This document shows positions 22,888 through 23,014 of a stretch of 23,014 bases of DNA, piece by piece. The number at the start of each line of letters is the position of its first letter. Position 1 is the first letter of the stretch. The stretch lies in assembly GCA_946891915.1 (NCBI GenBank), contig CAMPNN010000016.1, forward strand, positions 1-23,014. Direction: 5' to 3'. Origin of the DNA: an uncultured Bifidobacteriaceae bacterium. GTDB taxonomy: Bacteria; Actinomycetota; Actinomycetes; Actinomycetales; Bifidobacteriaceae. The notes under the pieces are model-generated. The model was not told where the DNA came from, searched no databases, and was given only the letters and a program-made list of their open reading frames with translations. The translations under genes and the position numbers were made by a program.

Positions 22888-22924
22888 TAAATGTGCTGCC
22901 ACTGCTTTGATTTAGTTGCTGCAT

Positions 22925-22998
22925 GCGGACATAGTTCATCGGTAGAATGGAAGCTTCCCAAGCTTCAGAGGCGGGTTCGATTCCCGTTGTCCGCTCCA
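22925..22998 (+). tRNA. tRNA-Gly (anticodon CCC)
   Basis: Acceptor GCGGACA pairs with TGTCCGC (22988-22994); anticodon stem GAAGC/GCTTC with loop TTCCCAA gives CCC at 22957-22959; the T arm is CGGG-TTCGATT-CCCG. Discriminator T is followed by an encoded CCA (22996-22998), unlike the two other tRNAs in the window. Confidence 0.96.
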
Positions 22999-23014
22999 TT
23001 GAAAATTGTATTTT

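Noticed and set aside
22757..22999. Minus-strand open frame across tRNA-Gly
   Set aside because: It is antisense to the tRNA and the end of the protease gene; such tRNA-derived peptides are common false annotations.

Overview
The window looks like chromosomal DNA of a low-GC member of the Bifidobacteriaceae, most likely Gardnerella or a close relative. This is inferred from protein character (DUF3073, SCP_3-type sterol-carrier-like protein, actinobacterial FprA-like ferredoxin reductase, a PEP carboxylase ending in QNTG), the AT-rich composition and mostly actinobacterial gene families. No database search was run. No insertion sequence, prophage or CRISPR array is visible; this is a core chromosomal segment.

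Layout. 1-2.4 kb: two minus-strand genes (a SAM methyltransferase with a THUMP-like tail, and a rhomboid protease) separated by a gap holding three perfect DnaA boxes. 2.5-6.0 kb: a 69-aa membrane microprotein, glycogen phosphorylase and a small SCP-like protein, separated by strong bidirectional terminators. 6.1-9.6 kb: DUF3073 protein, tryptophanyl-tRNA synthetase and a ThrE-type threonine/serine exporter. From 9.8 kb onward every gene is on the plus strand: PEP carboxylase with a structured leader; a three-gene overlapping operon (beta-carbonic anhydrase, YraQ/ArsP_1-type permease, TIGR03943 protein); a CNNM/CorC-type membrane protein; Dps; tRNA-Ile(GAT) and tRNA-Ala(TGC); a P1B-type metal ATPase with a cysteine-rich insertion; an FprA-like ferredoxin-NADP reductase; an HtpX-type protease; and tRNA-Gly(CCC).

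How the genes may work together. Carbonic anhydrase makes the bicarbonate that PEP carboxylase consumes, so the 9.8-13.4 kb stretch is plausibly an anaplerotic CO2-fixing module. The permease/TIGR03943 pair translationally coupled to the zinc enzyme suggests metal (possibly zinc) supply or homeostasis. Three kilobases downstream a metal ATPase sits behind a 15-bp Fur/Zur-like palindrome. Both the permease and the ATPase carry cysteine-rich cytoplasmic segments, so metal handling is a recurring theme.

Most interesting signals: the DnaA-box cluster (1493-1634); a 15/16 match to the ParB site parS inside the start of the ferredoxin reductase gene (20410-20425), which together with the DnaA boxes suggests an origin-proximal location; the cysteine-rich ATPase insertion; the Fur/Zur-like operator; the competing-stem leader of ppc; and several genes whose -10 box lies 7-8 nt before the start codon, as expected for leaderless mRNAs.
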